DNA from: Bathynomus jamesi | Lineage: Eukaryota; Arthropoda; Malacostraca; Isopoda; Cirolanidae | NCBI GenBank assembly: GCA_023014485.1 | Contig: JAJOZX010003210.1 | Coordinates: 224,001-288,000 of the forward strand | Length of the DNA stretch: 64,000 nt | Direction: 5' to 3' | Part shown: positions 1-10,409 of the stretch, piece by piece | Layout of the letters: each line of letters starts with the position of its first letter | How positions within the stretch are numbered: the first letter of the stretch is position 1 | Notes under the pieces: generated by a model | What the model was told of the DNA's origin: nothing | What the model saw: only the letters and a program-made list of their open reading frames with translations | Database searches by the model: none | Made by a program: the position numbers and the translations under genes

Positions 1-2310
1 AATTTTGCTACTTCTTTATTGAATCTCTTAGAATGCTCTACTATATATATATATATATGTTTTTTTTACCTAAAAATGCGTCACCATACGTTCAAACATT
101 TTAAACCTTACCGTATAAAAATGCATGTCACAATCTATTTAAACAACTAAAATAATTTAATTCATCTAAGTGTAAAATTTATTTACTAATCATTATTATT
201 ATTATTATCATCACAATTATTACTAATTCAGAAAATGTAAACACAAAAAAACTTTAAACACAAAATAGGTAGGCTTTTGACAGGAGTAATAAAAGTCGAA
301 GGAAAGAAAAAGGAAACGAGACATCGGACGAGCAATACCAATTTTTTTTTAATTTCGTCTCCCTCTCTCCGACGGAACGAAACGAAATCTGAAGAAAACG
401 GACTGAGGAAGGAATCAACGCGAAGAAAAAGGAAACAAACAACTCTCGAATTTCGACTCGAATTTTTGACCCCACATTATTACGACTTCGACAAGACGAC
501 TCAGAGAAATTTTGAGTCGGAGCGGTTTGGAAATCTAGACTCCAACGAGAGGAGATTTTTTTTTTTTTGACCGCGAAAATTACGAAAATGCTCGCTATGA
601 GAAGAAATTTTGAAAATGATGGGCGCCATCTTGAAAAACAGTTACAATGATTTGTTAAGGAATGAGAAGCGAAATCGAAATTTGCTTGCAAATGGGTCAA
701 CACAATGCATCTTACTATTTAAATAATCGAAACAGAATATTTATTAATGCTATAATACGGGTAGCAACAATTTTGTCCGAAATATAAGGCGATGTGGGAA
801 AGCCCTTATATTTATATAAAGGAACACCGCGTAGCCACCAAAATTTCGTGTTTAATTTCTTTAAGGGCCCATTTCTTCATTATTATAATTCATTATTTAC
901 TCTACTTTCTATTCATTTTCTCTCTATCTTTCATTTATCGTTTTCTTTACACTCGTTTCGCAGTGCTTTATAAATACGGGCAGCACGTGACCGAGTTTGA
1001 GGCGCCATTATGATTCGAACAATGCAAGGAGACCGGGTCATTAATTATACTAATTACACTTTACTAACTTTTATTTATGCCGAAACGCTTTTAGATAAAC
1101 GGGTAATGCGAAGGGGGGGGTGACTAACGTTAACATTTTAAATCGGAGAGAAACGTAATATTATTCTAAATAGAGGAATTGTTTTCGTAAATTCTTTTGA
1201 TAAATTAATTTTTATTTTACTTTATATATATATATATATATATATATTCAACAATTTTTATATTTTTATAGGTGGGCTGATTGTTGTTGTTTATTTTTTT
1301 CTTTCTTTCATTTTCAGGACAATTCCGAGTGATATTTTGTATGGTTAGGCTGTTTAAATTTTGTTTTATTCTGAAATTCGATTTTATTGTGTTAAGGAGT
1401 GTTTTAACATTTTATTTTAGACGTGGTTCGGATTCAATGTTAAACTGTAGGTCTAAGGTGGAATCACACGCTTGACCTTCACTGGGATGAACAATCAGGG
1501 GAGATGCTAAACAAAGGTTGCTGATAAAGTAGAACTTTTTTAATGCATGAAGGATGGGCTAGGGGTAATGATGTAGGAAGTTTTAGATGTTGCATGGTTT
1601 TTATATGAAGTTTAACACTGATAAAATTCAACTGTTACGGTACGGAAAAGGGGAGGATCTAAAATTCCATGGAATAGAAAAGAAGATCCCCGATGATCCG
1701 GGTGTACCTGTGAGATGGAGAGTAAAAGAAGTCTACTCACTACTTTACCAGGCCAACTAGATCTATTGTAGTAGTATTCCCCGTTAAACTGTAGGTCTAG
1801 GACGGGTGAAAGCTTGACCTTCGACGGAATGAGCATTTCTGGTATATTTTTGTCTTTCTTGGAAAAAGAAATGTTGTTTTGAAGGCATTTTGTATAAGAG
1901 ATGAATGAGAAAATGCTGGGTGCTGGATTCTCCGTTAAACTGTATGTCTAGGGTGGGGTGAAAAGTTTGGCCTTCGTTAGAATGAACAATTTGGATAGGT
2001 CCAGGTTTGTATATTATTATTTTTTATTATATACACACACTCCTCGTTCGTAATTCTTATGCTATTATTATTTTTGATTGTATATATTCCTTCGCTTGTT
2101 TAGGAATGTATATTTATTTTCAATATATTTCGTGAAATTTGATCCAATAACACTGTGTAACACTGATTCTGTTTATATAGAATTTTTTATGTTTTTATAT
2201 GCATTTGTTGGCGCTAAGTCCAAATCTGGCCTTGGTTTGTGTGTATCATCAATGGTTTCAGAGATAATCCATTTTTCATGTTTTACCAGTATAATGTTAT
2301 TATGAGCGCA
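1..2310. other. AT-rich region without a recognisable gene
   Basis: I find no coding region here. The open frames are short, compositionally biased (poly-T and poly-A derived) and match no family I know. Microsatellites include ATT/TTA runs near 190-215 and (TA)n near 1224-1248. The only repeated structure is the 55-bp motif listed separately. Confidence 0.6.
1439..1990 (+). repeat. Three spaced copies of a dispersed motif of about 55 bp
   Basis: Copies start near 1439, 1781 and 1931. Each reads GTTAAACTGTAGGTCTA, then a GGTGGGGTGAAA-like stretch, then GACCTTCG and GAATGA. Spacing is irregular (about 340 and 150 bp), so this is not a simple tandem array. Related copies in the opposite orientation lie at 39,305-39,355 and 39,427-39,465, where the motif reads ACGCCCCACTTTAGACCTAC. 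Function is unknown; it could be the terminus of a small mobile element. Confidence 0.6.
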
Positions 2311-2347
2311 GCAATATCAGAATAATCAGGAATTGTTGAGAACAATC

Positions 2348-2466
2348 GGAATGTTCGTTGACAGTTTCTTGCTCTAGAAATTGCCCGAAACTTCCACTGT
2401 GCTATATAAAGAAGAGCGCAGAGTCTGAAAAGTCAGTAAGTGTGAGCACACAAAGAAAGCAGGTTG
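2348..2466 (+). promoter_or_regulatory. Heat-shock-like core promoter upstream of family C gene, copy 1
   Basis: Two perfect heat-shock elements of the form nGAAnnTTCn lie at 2348-2357 (gGAAtgTTCg) and 2386-2395 (cGAAacTTCc), with half-sites between them. TATATAAA is at 2403-2410. An arthropod initiator TCAGT is at 2433-2437; taking its A (2435) as +1 puts TATAAA at -30. GGTTG at 2462-2466 matches the downstream promoter element RGWYV at +28 to +32. The spacing makes this a convincing RNA polymerase II promoter. Whether it belongs to the transposase-like gene or to an older sequence such as an LTR or hsp gene is inference. Confidence 0.6.
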
Positions 2467-3113
2467 TTTGTTTGATGGTTACCAGCACTGAGGTACTGTG
2501 TTTCTGTGCTTCTCTGTGCTGACGATTTGAGTGTTATCGATCCTTTTTTATTGCGAACATTATTTCAGTGTTGTGAATACATCTTTTTTCTGGAATCTGT
2601 AATCTGTTGCAGATTTAATAACTCTTCGCTCTATATCTGCAGGTTATGATTAATGTAGTACAGTTTGGTAAAGAGAATGGCAACTAGAGCTTGTAAACAC
2701 TCGCCGGATATATTCTGCTAAGTTTGTGGGTATTACATAGGCCCCAAGCAAGTATCGCACAAGATTGTGAAAGGCAGCAAGTTCTGGATCGCGTATCGGC
2801 TCTATTTTGGTATGCCTATGGGTGACCAGAATAAGCCCTGGGCACCCCATGTGATCTGTGGAAGCTGCCGCTCCACACTTGAAGGGTGGCTGCGGGGAGT
2901 ACGCAAGGCAATGCCCTTTGCGGTACCCAGAATATGGAGAGAACCAAAGAGCCACCACGACGATTGCTACCACTGTATGGTAGATGTTTCTAAGTACAGG
3001 AAAGTTAAAGGAAGGCAGACTCTTCAGTATCCAAGCATAGCGTCGTCCATAGCTCCTCTACCACATGGCGAAGGTCTTCCAATACCACGTCCACCAGAAC
3101 AGGTATCTATCCA

Positions 3114-3872
3114 CAGTGTTGGGCACTAAAGCGTTAATCCGATAACAGTTAATTAACGAAGTTAACTTTTTTAACGGACTATTAACGGAAGTTAATTTCT
3201 ATTTATCGTTATCGGACCAGTTAACTTCCGATAACTCGATATTTAGTCTGTTAAAGTCCGTTAACACGTTAACTGCGAGGAGTCATTCACGGAAGATCAC
3301 CGCTCCGCGAATGAATTCAAACCGCCATAACTTCAGTCTGCCAATTCCGTCCTCTGCCGCAGTGGAACGGCTCTTCTCTCTCGGCAAGGACATCCTGAGG
3401 CCCAAGAGGTCAAGACTGGCAGTTGGGCCTAACTTAATTTTACCTTTCAGTTCCCGCCATAATAATTCTCTGGTAAATTAAAATTTGTTAATGGTTAGTG
3501 GTTACAAGGGTTTCAAAACATGTAATCAGTACATTTTTTACTAAAAATAAAAAAAAAAGTTATTAAGCAAAAAAGTTGCAAAACTTGATAAAAATACAGT
3601 TAAATATCTATTTATTGTTGGATTTTGCATAAATAAACATTTTCTATGGGTTTTAAAGCTTTTTTCCTTGATTTTTTTTAAATGTTAGTAAAGAAATAGT
3701 TATCGTTAACGGATTATCGTTAACTTCTGTTAACTTTGTAGTAAAATTATCGGATTATCGTTATCGGAGTTAAAAATTGGGGTTAACGGATTATCGTTAT
3801 CGGAGTTAAAAATTGGGGTTAACGGATTATCGTTATCGAAGTTAACTTTTTGGTTAACGGTGCCCACCACTG
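3114..3872. mobile_element. hAT-type deletion derivative in the family C intron
   Basis: The ends read CAGTGTTGGGCAC and GTGCCCACCACTG, and a perfect 8-bp duplication TCTATCCA flanks it (3106-3113 and 3873-3880). Both are hAT hallmarks. Around 3330-3430 a remnant encodes AAVERLFSLGKDILRPKR, the hAT C-terminal dimerisation motif, so this derives from an autonomous hAT element by internal deletion. Most of the rest is repeats of TTAACGGATTATCGTTATCG type; a unit of about 36 bp is repeated near 3735-3850. Confidence 0.9.
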
Positions 3873-3973
3873 TCTATCCATTACTTTACCTTCTGTATTT
3901 ACAGATTGTGGGGTCATTATGTGTCGATATTTCTTAGTGCTGATGCTCTTCTACACATATAGCTATGCCTATA

Positions 3974-4432
3974 CCGGGCCGGATTTAGGAGTGGCAAAGT
4001 GGGCAGCTGCCCATGGGCCTCCACATCTTGGGGGCCTCCACATATTGACAAGCCATTATCAAAATAGAGAAAACCCGAAACTAGAAAAACCCGATAGATG
4101 ATCAACAAAAAAACACGCGCATCCAATACCACTGTAGTACATAAACTTTTACCAATTACTATTTGTTGTGTACTGATTATTATTTTGTTTTTATTACTCT
4201 TTTAGGCCTACTCTCACTATAATGGAATACCCGAGTAACCCGAGGCTTTCATTTTTTGCAGAAATGAGTGGAATGGACAGACACAAGAGTGCACGATGTT
4301 TTGAAAGTGTATGTATGTTAATTATATTATGAATCTTATGGATGACTTCAATTATGTCTTCCCCTAAGGTAGGGGGGCCTCCACATGGAGGCTGCCCAGG
4401 GCCTCCACACGTCTAAATCCGGCTCTGTGACA
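3974..4432. mobile_element. hAT-like MITE with GGCCGGATTTAG termini
   Basis: The left end reads GGGCCGGATTTAGGAGTGGC and the right end, reverse complemented, AGAGCCGGATTTAGACGTG; both continue into similar GGCAGC and GGCCTCCA blocks. GCCTATA flanks both sides (3967-3973 and 4433-4439), a likely target duplication missing one base. There is no coding capacity. It is the second insertion in the same intron. Confidence 0.7.
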
Positions 4433-5744
4433 GCCTATATTTTGTTTCTTTGCTTTGCAGGTTGAAAATGAGGATGCAGCTAGCTCATCTGAGATGTCGG
4501 CTGGTGAGGACAGTCATGATGAAGAATATACAGTAACTTTCAGTACAAACCCTCACTTTCCAAATCAGAAGGAATTGGACGACTTAATTAGAGATTTGAT
4601 TCTGACGAAATCAGGGTCTGAGCTTCTGATCTCCAGACTCAAAGAGTGGAATTTGCTTGGAGAAGACTGCAAGAGCACTGTATACCGAAAGTGGCATGAA
4701 GAGTTTGCAAGGTTCTACGATGTCAATGGCTCTCTCTGTTATTGCAGCGAGGTTAATGGTCTATTCACAGCTACTGGGTTAACACATATACCCTCAGAGT
4801 GGCGCCTGTTTATTGACAGTTCAACTCGGAGTTTAAAAGCTGTTCTACTCCACAATGGGAACAAATATCCATCTATACCAGTTGCACATTCTGTTCAAAT
4901 GAAAGAGGACTATGAAAATGTCAAACAACTGCTCACTCAAATCAGGTATGAACAATATAACTGGGACGTGTGTGGTGATTTTAAAATGATTGGTTTCCTG
5001 TTAGGTTTACAAGGAGGGTTTACTAAATATTCATGTTTTCTTTGCCTGTGGGATAGCAGGGCTTCAACTGAGCACTATAAAACAGTTCAGTGGCCTCCAC
5101 GTGAAGGACTGCAACCAGGAAAGTACAATGTACTCAGGGAACCTCTTGTGAAGCCTGACATAGTTCTGCTACCACCTCTCCATATTAAGTTGGGTCTAAT
5201 TAAGCAGTTTGTAACTGCGTTAGATTTTGGAGGGGAAGTTTTCCAACAGATTCGGGTCATGTTCCCTAAACTCTCTGAGGCCAAAGTCAAGGCTGGCATC
5301 TTTGTAGGACCACAAGTCAAGGCGCTGTTGAATTCAAAGAACCTTGAAGCCAAGATGAGATGTGGTTCGTGGGTTTTTAGGCAACCATAAGGCACCAAAC
5401 TATAAGGAGTTAATGTCAAACTTGATTAAGTGCTATGGCAAAATGGGGTGCCGTATGTCTTTAAAATTACACTATCTGCATTCACATCTAGACTTTTTTC
5501 GTGATAACCTGGGCGATGTGAGTGAAGAACATGGCGAAAGATTCCATCAAGATATTCAAACGATGGAGAAAAGGTGCGAGGGCCATTGGGATGCTTCCAT
5601 GATGGGAGACGACGTATGGTCGCTGATCAGAAAGGATAAGAATGTTCATACGCGGAAGTCGCGTTCTTCAGTGCATTTTTAAGGAACACACACTGCATAA
5701 CGAGGCTCGTTATTCTCTTATCGGTTCTCCTCATGATATATATC

Positions 5745-5927
5745 CACGCTTCTCAAACTAGGGGTCGCGTAAATATTATTGGGGGTCGCAGAAACATTTG
5801 AAAATATTATTTTTTTCATAAATATACAGTGTTAGTACCTATTGCTTTTATGACATTGAGTGAAGGGTCGCGAAAAAATTTGTCTGATCCAAAGGGGTCG
5901 CAAGTGAAAAAAGTTTGAGAAGCCCTG
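5745..5927. mobile_element. Short hAT-like MITE with TTCTCAAACT termini
   Basis: The left end reads CACGCTTCTCAAACTAGGGG and the right end, reverse complemented, CAGGGCTTCTCAAACTTTTT, with GGGGTCGC repeats inside both ends. The element is 183 bp and noncoding. The flanks are TA-rich, so the target duplication cannot be judged. It lies just downstream of the family C pseudogene. Confidence 0.65.
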
Positions 5928-6059
5928 ATATATATTATATCCTTTGCACCATTTTGGGTTTGTCAAACAATTTTGGCTCAATAAACATTAATTTCCAATA
6001 GTGTTTTTATTTTCAGAAAATATTTATGTTAGCCTTCTTTATATACTTTGCCATATGAA

Positions 6060-6195
6060 AAGTGTGATAACCTATATTTTTGAAACGGTTGATGATAGAG
6101 CAAAACCAATATCATTTTTGGAATCAGCTCCCCGAAATCATTAAGAAACGACAGAAAAATCACAATAAACAGAAATTTTTTCAAATTTTGTTACC
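6060..6195 (-). repeat. Possible right terminal inverted repeat of family C copy 1
   Basis: Reverse complemented, this stretch contains GCTGATTCC, AAAAATGATATTGGTTTTGC and ATCATCAACCGTTT, resembling in order the left terminal repeat of family C copy 2 at 44,724-44,830. It abuts Polinton terminal sequence starting near 6190, so family C copy 1 probably inserted into a Polinton terminus. I could not find the matching left end. Confidence 0.4.
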
Positions 6196-7193
6196 CACTG
6201 TAATTTGTCGAAATAAACTGAGTGATGTGATGGTGTTTTATTTAATTCTTTTGGATGTGTGTGTAAATATAAACGTTATTATTATTTAATTATACCAAAT
6301 GGCTGGTTAGGCCTTCTAAGTCAACTGGCGGGTTATGCCAACTGGCGGTTTAAGCCAGCTGACGGGGACAAACGCACACAAATGCACGTACACCTTGGAC
6401 TAGGATTATGCCAATCCAATAATTCGTCTAAATAAACAGAGTGATATGGTTGTGTTTTATTTAATTCTTTTGGTTGTATATATAAGCGTCGTTATTATTA
6501 TTTAATTATACCAACTGACTGGTTAGGCCTTCTAAGTCAACTGGCGAGTTAAGCCAGCTGACTGATTATGCCAATCGAATAATTCGCTTAAATAGACAGA
6601 ATGATGTGATGGTGTTTTATTTGATTCTTTTGGTTGTATATATAAACGTTATTGTTATTTAATTATACCAAATGGCTGGTTAGACCTTCTAAGCCAAATG
6701 GCGGATTAAGCCCGCTGACGGATTATTCCAACTGGCGGAGAGCCTGAATATATGCTTTAATTAAATAAATAGCGCAATCTGGCAACTCAATGATGTACAT
6801 CTGAACAAGCCATTTTCGCCTTCTAAGTCAACTGGCTGATTAAGCCAGAATATATGCTTTAACTAAATAAATAGCGCAATCTGGCAGCTCAGCCAGATAA
6901 GCCAACTGGCTGATTAAGCCAGCTGACTGATTAATCCAGCTGGCTGATTAGGAACATATTAAGATAACGGCCGCTCGGCTGTAGTCTTAATATGCGCTTT
7001 ACTCCTGCCAGGCGAACACCTCTCTTCTTTTCTCTCCTTCTCCTCTCTTTCTCTTGGGGGATAACTCTGCATCCAAGTTGCATAACCCTTGTTGTTCTTG
7101 CAACATCCCCCTCCCTCTTTGCTGCATAACTTATGCAACCTTGATCAACATTTGCAATTGCATTGCACTCTCTCCTTTTGCGCCCGTACTACT
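6190..7193 (-). mobile_element. Orphan Polinton right terminus (satellite plus end segment)
   Basis: From the inside out it has: three copies of a segment with AATTAAATAAAACACCA (reverse strand), also found just inside the left termini of Polintons 1 and 2; repeats built on GCCAACTGGCTGATTAAGCC; a pyrimidine-rich stretch; and the end segment GCAAATGTTGATCAAGGTTG, finishing ...GCGCCCGTACTACT at 7193. All parts recur in the same order in the other three Polinton ends. The next six bases, AGGCTC, should be the target duplication; its partner is not in the window. The interior of this third Polinton is missing or lies further left. Confidence 0.75.
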
Positions 7194-7449
7194 AGGCTCA
7201 AATTGCATTCCATGTAGCCGTTGACACATTTCTACTCGTCTTTGTAAGCTGTCGGTTACGTTTTCAAGCGTTTTCGCATACTGTAATTCCGTTATACTGA
7301 TCTGCAATTTTTTTTTTTTTTCTTTTAACTGCTCGATCGTTCGAGGTCTTGACTCATAAACAACAGAGTTCCTACGTAATACATAAAAACTCATCACGAT
7401 CAGTTCTGTTATATCTTATTTCCCTATGAGAACGGACTTTTGTTACACC

Positions 7450-7452
<3 letters not shown>
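7194..7452. mobile_element. Possible Tc1/mariner-type terminal fragment
   Basis: The right edge reads CTTTTGTTACACCCTG immediately before a (TA)n run; reverse complemented this gives CAGGGTGTAACAAAAG, a typical mariner-like terminus at a TA target. No second terminus and no transposase motif are visible, so only a solo end can be supported. The rest of the stretch is not recognised. Confidence 0.3.

Positions 7453-7491
<39 letters not shown>
7453..7491. repeat. (TA)n microsatellite
   Basis: An uninterrupted TA dinucleotide run. TA runs are the preferred neighbourhood of several mobile elements in this window. Confidence 0.9.
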
Positions 7492-7494
<3 letters not shown>

Positions 7495-7678
7495 CAGGAC
7501 AAGATAAAATAATGCTATAAAATTATAAGTAAGAATTTGCAACCTAACATTGTTTCCGTAAGTCGCTGAAGCGTTGAATAATTGAGTCAACATAATTTAT
7601 TGACAATTCTGTTTTGAAGACTTTAAATCTGTGATGACTTTCTGGAGCTATTATTTATTAACCTTTTATGGACGACTG

Positions 7679-7822
7679 GCACAAATTGGTAACGTTTCAA
7701 ATACACGGATTCATAATTTAATCCTACGAAAACTTCCGTCGTTAAAAGGGTTTAATTTAGGTATTTCTGAAGTACCGACAGATAAATACGAGATTTTATT
7801 TACTAATAGTATAAATATATAA
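7679..7822 (+). CDS. Candidate ionotropic receptor exon (start of ligand-binding lobe)
   Basis: The open frame ends in a stretch like LKGFNLGISEVP, which fits the start of the S1 lobe of IR/iGluR ligand-binding domains, where a beta strand precedes a short Pro-containing loop. It lies 100 bp upstream of a better supported exon in the same orientation. I see no convincing donor site, and a TAA ends the frame at 7820-7822, so boundaries are uncertain and it may be a relic. Confidence 0.3.
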   Translation, partial: AQIGNVSNTRIHNLILRKLPSLKGFNLGISEVPTDKYEILFTNSINI

Positions 7823-7924
7823 TTTGTGAATCAGGGTTTGTTCCAAGTTTACTTTTTATCTTTTAATGAATTTTCTCGATGGTATTTATTATATTAATTT
7901 TTTTTTATGTTTGTATTCATCAAG

Positions 7925-8018
7925 CTACATAGTCGATGTTCGAGGTGGCATTGAGTGGGGTTCATTTAATGAGACATCAAAAAAGTTTACCGGAAGTCTA
8001 GGACTGCTACAAGAAGAA
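7925..8018 (+). CDS. Ionotropic receptor (IR) exon, ligand-binding S1 part
   Basis: Bounded by CATCAAG at the acceptor and GAAGAA|GTTTGT at the donor. The frame reads GGIEWGSFNE and then FTGSLGLLQEE, matching the iGluR/IR pattern in which G-x-W-x-G-x-x-G-x-L-x-x precedes the 'ADI' strand. Splicing to the next exon keeps the frame and gives ...LLQEE|EYDMFLAP, as expected where the family has an acidic 'aDi.l.P' stretch. IRs are ligand-gated cation channels, mostly chemosensory or thermosensory in protostomes. Confidence 0.55.
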
Positions 8019-8140
8019 GTTTGTAAAATTGACTTTTTAGTTTAAAATTTGTATATTTTTTGTTTTCTACTTTTTTCGTTTTTAAAATAGGTTTTTTTTA
8101 ATCATCTAAATTTTCAATAAGTGACTTTTTCGGAATTCAG

Positions 8141-8299
8141 GAGTACGACATGTTCTTGGCACCAGTGGTGTTTGACGAGGATCGTCTGAAGTACTTTGAT
8201 GCGAGTGTTTTCATCGATGGGATTCCCTTGACTGCTACTTACGCGTACCCTAAGATTGAACCCGATTATCTTGGGTTTGTCAAAGTTTTTGCAATGCAG
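8141..8299 (+). CDS. Ionotropic receptor (IR) exon, end of S1 lobe to pre-TM1
   Basis: A clean exon of 53 codons in phase 0, between GGAATTCAG and ATGCAG|GTAATT. It encodes EYDMFLAPVVFDEDRLKYFD, matching the IR pattern (aDi-x-x-x-P-x-x-x-x-x-x-R-x-x-x-x-x-F/Y-S/D), and then YAYPKIEPDYLGFVKVFAMQ, matching the P-x-P-x-x-x-x-F linker before the first membrane helix. No stop or frameshift is seen. It is the strongest coding evidence for a host gene in the window. Confidence 0.65.
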
Positions 8300-8764
8300 G
8301 TAATTTTTGCTAGACTTACTATTTAATACTTAGATTTGAAACAATCACATCAGCGTTATGATTTTGTATCGGTGTCTCATCCTTTCATTCATGAAAAGGA
8401 AGCAAAAAAATTTAGTTTCTGTTGTGAGTGTGAAGATCAAACAAAAATTGGTACAAAAGAAAGACTTTCCTGGATAATATTTAAATGGCTAAGAAGTAAA
8501 AAAAAATGTATTAAGGATGAAGTTTGGAGTAAATATACTCTCTTAAACGACTTCAGTGTTCTTTCAGAACCCCTTCCTCCATCTTATTTTAGTACGATTT
8601 CACTGGTATAATTCACACACATCTCGTGACCGAACCTTATGAAATACCCAATATCCTTATCAGAATTTAATACATTTTCAAAATTATCAAAGAAAAACAC
8701 GTTCCTTTTCCCAGAGGTTAACAATTAGTCTCCTGCTGAGTGTTATCTTTTGCCACTACTTTAG

Positions 8765-8850
8765 GTATGGATGATCATTGGAGGAATTTTTCTGCTCATG
8801 GTAGGCGTTTCCCTCCTGATGCTGGCTCTGCAAGTTAAAATTATGAAAAG
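8765..8850 (+). CDS. Ionotropic receptor (IR) exon, first transmembrane segment
   Basis: Bounded by CTACTTTAG and AAAAG|GTACGC, 86 bp. It continues the previous exon in frame: VW at the start is the conserved VW that opens TM1 in IRs, followed by about 22 hydrophobic residues (IIGGIFLLMVGVSLLMLAL) and then QVKIMK. The pore loop, TM2-TM3 and S2 lobe should follow downstream but are not found; mobile DNA starts 50 bp later. The gene may continue in unrecognised exons, or be truncated. Confidence 0.6.
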
Positions 8851-8898
8851 GTACGCATGGAAAACGATATCATTTTTCATTATATCAGAAGAAAAGTA

Positions 8899-9443
8899 GG
8901 ATCAAGTAAAGATAATCCCTCCCAGGTCACACTAGTAAAGCAAATCCCTCCCAAAAATGACCAAGTAAAGATAATCCCTCCCAGAAAGTAAAGTAAAGTG
9001 AAGCAGTCTGACATAAGGATAAAAATTAAGAGAATCTTTTTTTTAAAAATGATTTATTTTTAAACAAAATTTATTAAAATTCATTTATTACAATGGATCA
9101 AGTAAAGATAAGCACCCCCCAACCTTTTTTAGTTAGCTTTATAAGCCTAACTAACGAAAATATCACGACTTAACCTAACCAATCGTTAGGTCAACTGTAC
9201 GCCCTTGACGATTGGTTAGGTTAGGTCGTGATATTTTCGTTAGTTAGCCTTATAAAGCTAACTAAAAAAGGTTGGGGGTGCTTAACTTTACTTTATCCAA
9301 AGACTTTAATTAAAGCGGTATTGCGGTATTGCGGTAAAGCGGTATTACCAACTTTACCAAGTAAAGATGATCCCTCCAAAAAAATGATCAAGTAAAGATA
9401 GTCCCTCCTTTTTCTGTTGGGAGGGATTATCTTTACTTAATCC
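8899..9443. mobile_element. Fold-back MITE with AAGTAAAGATAATCCCTCCC termini
   Basis: The left end reads GGATCAAGTAAAGATAATCC, and the right end is its near-exact inverse (GGATTATCTTTACTTAATCC). The AAGTAAAGATAATCCCTCCC unit is repeated directly several times near both ends. It is noncoding and lies 50 bp after the last IR exon found, so probably in an intron of that gene. The centre is occupied by the hairpin listed next. Confidence 0.75.
9111..9282. repeat. Long hairpin inside the MITE (arms about 75 bp)
   Basis: The left arm starts CACCCCCCAACCTTTTTTAG and the right arm ends CTAAAAAAGGTTGGGGGTG; the arms also share AACGAAAATATCACGAC and CCTAACCAATCGT blocks around a short central loop near 9184-9209. 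Such a near-perfect palindrome would form a stable hairpin RNA if transcribed within the receptor intron. It may be a separate MITE nested in the outer one. Confidence 0.8.
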
Positions 9444-10189
9444 GAAAAGTATATAAAGTAAGGCTGCATTCATCTTCATAACCGCATTCATCTAAAAACT
9501 TCTTAACGCTCTTCGATTACGAGCAGTGCTGTAGCAAGGAACCATTTTTGTCTTGTAAAGTGGTTCAATGTCCTTCACTGTGATTCGCGACTCGAAAGTG
9601 AGAATTTCAGGGTTGAGAAATACTTTTCTACCTTATAGCCTAATTTATCCTTAATAACCTAACTTAGTCTAGCCTAACCTAATCTAATCTAGAGTAAATT
9701 AATCACGGCCGAAAGGGAGAAAGCTGTGGATGAGAACGAAACTGCATGAAGTAGGAAAACATCGCTTTGAGATTCTTACTTTCGGATTTATCATAGTAAA
9801 ATGGGAATGGCTAAGATTGGAAAGCCTTCGTTTATTACTAATTTCTAGGGTTTTCGCCATCAGCGAAGTCTTCGCTTTTGTGCAAAAATGTGTAAGTAGT
9901 ATGGGCAGAAACATCTTTTGCGGAACGTTTTGCACGCGTGCCGTGACGAACTACTTTTAATTTGTTTAAATGGATTATCTCGTTTACCAGATGGGATAAA
10001 ACGGTTTTTTCTAGTAGTCTGGTGGCATTTAGGGAGACGGAAAAATTTGGCAGGGGGAAGGGGAGTGCCAGTGACAAGTGGGGGTAGGGACCCCACCCAA
10101 ATAAGACCCTATCCTAGAGCGCACAACTTCGGCAGCACGCTGGAAACAGAGCATACCAACAAAAGCAACTTGTTCTTTGCAATCTTTCG
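9444..10189. other. No recognisable gene
   Basis: Open frames here match nothing I know and overlap on both strands. There is a degenerate run of CCTAA-type words at 9646-9690 and a G-rich stretch at 10,040-10,100. Nothing further is supported. Confidence 0.5.
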
Positions 10190-10409
10190 ATAGCCTATCG
10201 TTTATTTAAAGAGCAGAATACAGACAAGATAGGATTCTACAAATTAAGATCAAAGGAGTGTGTACTGTCATGCATACTCTTTGTATCTGTACAACACACC
10301 GGAATGTAAAGTTGTTGATTGGCTCTGATGTTTCTGAATCAAGTTTCATGGAAAACATACCACTGCCTCACTATAAACATTGTTTAGTATATTTCACATG
10401 TTCTCCATC
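10190..10409 (+). pseudogene. Family Q transposase-like gene, left half (split by Polinton 1)
   Basis: Translation gives LFKEQNTDKIGFYKLR, then after a 1-base shift LCICTTHRNVKLLIGSD. I recall an invertebrate multicopy family in which 'IGFSKF..LRPK.CV' is followed by 'CVC..HQNVKLM'. From the TGT at 10,261 the frame is open to the end of this half and stays open into the right half at 40,098 once Polinton 1 and one TCCATC copy are ignored. The family resembles a DNA transposase by its multicopy nature, but I cannot place it in a superfamily. Confidence 0.6.

Larger units (their letters stand above)
2677..5682 (+). pseudogene. Family C transposase-like gene, copy 1 (two exons, broken)
   Basis: Exon 1 runs from the ATG at 2677 to about 3102 and ends CAG|GTATCT. 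Exon 2 starts near 4461 after TTTGCAG. The N-terminal part has paired cysteines (CYICG-like, broken by TAA at 2719-2721; then HVICGSC, the PRIWREP block and DDCYHC), which looks like a zinc-binding domain. The C-terminal part has WRLFIDSS, a VCGDF strand, CFLCLWDSR, LPPLHIKLG and EEHGERFHQD. I read D (FIDSS), D (CGDF) and E (GERFH) as a possible RNase H-like DDE triad. A small deletion near 5360-5380 shifts the frame before the last 100 residues. I recall this protein as a common unnamed multicopy family in invertebrates. Copy 2 at 45-47 kb has TIRs and a target duplication, so I call it a DNA transposon. Damage here makes it a pseudogene. Confidence 0.65.

Noticed and set aside
277..1013. Short ORFs at the left edge as genes
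   Set aside because: They are low-complexity translations of A/T-rich DNA, with overlapping frames on both strands and no motif.
2677..5682. Family C copy 1 as a working host gene
   Set aside because: The TAA in the first Cys cluster and the frame break near 5370 make a functional protein unlikely.
8336..8611. A 91-codon ORF between the IR exons as an extra exon
   Set aside because: The exons on both sides join in the order expected for the family (linker then VW of TM1), leaving no place for it, and its sequence resembles nothing known to me.
9640..9695. CCTAA-type words as an interstitial telomere (arthropod TTAGG)
   Set aside because: The words are degenerate and few; it is not a tandem TTAGG array.
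10115..10145. CTTCGGCAGCAC as a U6 snRNA gene
   Set aside because: Only a short match to the U6 5' region; the rest of U6 does not follow.
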